A stretch of DNA of 64,000 nt, from contig NZ_CP014608.1 of NCBI RefSeq assembly GCF_001586165.1, positions 1,302,001 to 1,366,000 of the forward strand, given 5' to 3'. Both the position numbers and the translations under genes were made by a program. Source of the stretch: Obesumbacterium proteus. GTDB lineage: Bacteria; Pseudomonadota; Gammaproteobacteria; Enterobacterales; Enterobacteriaceae. Below the pieces are notes generated by a model. The model did not search any database. It saw nothing but the letters and a program-made list of their open reading frames with translations, and was not told the DNA's origin. This document shows, piece after piece, positions 62,282 to 64,000 of the stretch; position 1 is the stretch's first letter, and the number at the start of each line of letters is the position of its first letter.

Positions 62282-62838
62282 TTACTCGCTTTCTTCAGAC
62301 AGTTCGCGCAGGTATTGGAAAATCTGGCGGGCTGACTTAGGCGGCTTGTTAGTCGCTTTTTCTTTCTTCGCATTGCGGATCAGCGAACGTAGCTGCTGAC
62401 GATCGGCCTGCGGATAGAGATCCAACACAATCGAAATCGCTTCATCACCTTCATCAATCAAACGGTCACGAATTTGTTCCAGTTTATGGAACAGAGCAAC
62501 CTGCTGGTTGTGACGGTTGTTGAGTTTATCAAGCGCAGTTTGGATTGGCTCTGGATCGCGTTGACGCAGCATTTTACCAATCAGCTGTAGCTGACGGCGG
62601 CGGCCTTCTTTTTGATGCGCTGTGCCAGCTCAACGGCGGCACGCAGATCGGCATCCAGCGGGATTTTATCCAGCGCGTTTTTGCCGAGATCAACCAGCTC
62701 TGCGCCAAGATCTTTCAGGGCTTCCGCATCGCGTTTAATCTCGCTTTTGCTGACCCAGATGATCTCGTCGTCTTCGTCTTTATCAATGTCGTTTTCGGGT
62801 ACTTCGTCTAACCAGTCTTCGTCTGGATGCTTCTGCAT
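62282..62838 (-). pseudogene. darP: ribosome-assembly protein DarP (YjgA), frameshifted
   Basis: DarP (YjgA) helps late 50S subunit assembly. The coding sequence is split into 62838-62581 (85 residues, ends AQRIKKKAAAVSYS) and 62572-62282 (96 residues, starts MLRQRDPEPIQ). The E. coli protein reads [20 protein letters not shown] at the join. Adding one base to the T5 run at 62609-62613 (A5 on the coding strand) restores one frame of 185 residues, against 183 in E. coli. Everything else is intact, so this is either a very recent mutation or a homopolymer sequencing error. Confidence 0.9.
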
Positions 62839-63026
62839 ATCTGATTCCTTAAAAAAAGACGCTAATCCTATCAGGTTGTAGCGATTGTGCGAAATTGATC
62901 TCAGTTCCTGATAAACTCAGAACTAGCTAAGCTTTAGAAACAGGCACGTTAAGGTGCCTATCATAACGGCCTACGGCGATGATTGCGCCGGTGGTTTAAT
63001 CCATTTCTGATAATTATGGCAGATTG

Positions 63027-64000
63027 ATGAAAGTAATCACTCAGGTTGCAGAACAACGCAAGACGCTGGAAAACGCGGTTGCACAGGCGTTGGAACTGGC
63101 TAAAGTCGGCGCCGATGCCGCCGAAGTGGCCGTCACCAAAACCACCGGTATCAGTATTAGCACCCGTTTTGGCGAAGTTGAAAATGTTGAATTTAATAGC
63201 GATGGTGCCTTAGGTATCACCGTTTATCACCAGCAACGTAAGGGCAGCGCGTCGTCGACTGACCTGAGCCCTGATGCAATTGCCCGCACCGTGCAGGCCG
63301 CGCTGGATATTGCGCGTTATACCTCTCCCGATCCGTTTGCTGGCCCCGCAGATAAAGAGCTGCTGGCGTTTGATGCGCCGGATCTTGACCTGTTCCATCC
63401 GGCAGAGCTGGATGCGGAGCGCGGTATTGAATTAGCTGCGCGTGCCGAGCAAGCTTCTTTGAAGTTTGATCCGCGTATTACTAATACTGAAGGCGGCAGC
63501 TTTAACAGCCACTATGGCATCAAAGTTTTTGGTAACAGCCACGGTATGCTGCAAAGCTATAGCTCCAGCCGTCACTCGTTGTCTAGCTGCGTAATCGCCG
63601 AGCATGAAGGTGATATGGAGCGTGATTATGCGTACACCATTGCGCGTGATATTAACGAGCTGAAAACGCCTGAGTGGGTCGGTGAGGAGTGCGCTCGCCG
63701 TACACTTTCACGCTTAGCGCCACGTCGCTTGCCGACCATGGAAGCGCCGATTATGTTTGCAGCAGAAGTGGCGACGGGGCTATTTGGTCACCTCGTGGGC
63801 GCAATTAGCGGCAGCAGCGTTTATCGTAAATCAACCTTCTTACTGGATAGCCTTGGCAAACAGATCCTGCCTGAATGGCTGACCATCAATGAACAGCCGC
63901 ATCTGCTGAAAGGCATGGCCTCTACGCCGTTTGACAGCGAAGGTGTGCGCACCGTGGAACGCAATATTGTCGAAAATGGTGTGTTACAGACTTGGCTGAT
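63027..64000 (+). CDS. pmbA: metalloprotease subunit PmbA (TldE), N-terminal part
   Basis: The first 324 codons of a gene cut by the right edge; E. coli PmbA has 450. The start MKVITQVAEQRK and blocks such as GEVENVEFNSDGALGITVYH and NTEGGSFNSHYGIKVFGNSH match PmbA. With TldD it forms a heterodimer that processes small proteins (microcin B17 precursor, CcdA). darP and pmbA are divergent neighbours in E. coli as well, so the synteny supports both calls. Confidence 0.95.
   Translation, partial: MKVITQVAEQRKTLENAVAQALELAKVGADAAEVAVTKTTGISISTRFGEVENVEFNSDGALGITVYHQQRKGSASSTDLSPDAIARTVQAALDIARYTSPDPFAGPADKELLAFDAPDLDLFHPAELDAERGIELAARAEQASLKFDPRITNTEGGSFNSHYGIKVFGNSHGMLQSYSSSRHSLSSCVIAEHEGDMERDYAYTIARDINELKTPEWVGEECARRTLSRLAPRRLPTMEAPIMFAAEVATGLFGHLVGAISGSSVYRKSTFLLDSLGKQILPEWLTINEQPHLLKGMASTPFDSEGVRTVERNIVENGVLQTWL

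Noticed and set aside
1..64000. A defence system or new toxin cluster beyond the barnase-barstar pair
   Set aside because: All larger ORFs fall into metabolic, transport, regulatory or surface families; I saw no restriction, retron, CBASS-like or similar gene set.

Overview
The window looks like chromosome of a member of the Enterobacterales. Nearly every recognisable protein has a close E. coli counterpart (FeaR/TynA/FeaB, YhiI-RbbA-YhhJ, the yia genes, DbpA, AdiA/AdiC, EvgA/EvgS, GadB/GadC, HdeB, DarP, PmbA), but the order is unlike E. coli and several loci have non-E. coli gene content. The combination would suit Hafnia or a near relative; that is inference from recall, not a search. No tRNA, rRNA, CRISPR array, IS element or phage gene was seen.

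Layout. 1-0.7 kb: end of yaiW. 0.8-6.1 kb: aromatic amine catabolism (feaR, tynA, feaB) with a C-rich tandem repeat between the convergent tynA and feaB ends. 6.5-11.5 kb: yhiI-rbbA-yhhJ export/ribosome-associated ABC operon. 11.8-14 kb: a small membrane-anchored protein, a pirin and an MgtC-like protein. 14.6-18.1 kb: a LysR regulator, an adenosine-deaminase-superfamily enzyme with altered motifs and a DcuC-like transporter, a probable catabolic unit of unknown substrate. 18.5-20 kb: two equal-length tandem paralogues. 20-29.2 kb: yiaJ and the yiaKL-X1-X2-lyxK-sgbHUE operon, the Klebsiella-type version in which an MFS carrier replaces the TRAP transporter. 29.4-33.6 kb: NlpC/P60 hydrolase, orphan GH1 glycosidase, BhsA-like peptide, dbpA.

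33.6-59.5 kb is more AT-rich and accessory in character. It starts with a 1.3 kb gene-poor stretch, then a 2059-residue inverse autotransporter with nine 122-residue repeats, a ytcA-mdtN-mdtO efflux operon, and a compact acid-resistance island: adiC-adiA (arginine), evgA-evgS (acid-sensing two-component system; evgS is frameshifted in this sequence), gadB-gadC-glsA (glutamate/glutamine), an Hha-like protein and hdeB (periplasmic acid chaperone), followed by a GabD-like semialdehyde dehydrogenase. Three near-identical palindromes built on CCTAC/GTAGG lie upstream of adiC, upstream of gadB and in the gene-poor stretch. I propose they are EvgA-binding sites that tie the island together.

61.4-64 kb: a barnase-like ribonuclease with its barstar inhibitor, darP (yjgA; frameshifted in this sequence) and the start of pmbA. 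Both frameshifts lie in homopolymer runs, so sequencing or assembly error must be excluded before either is read as biology.
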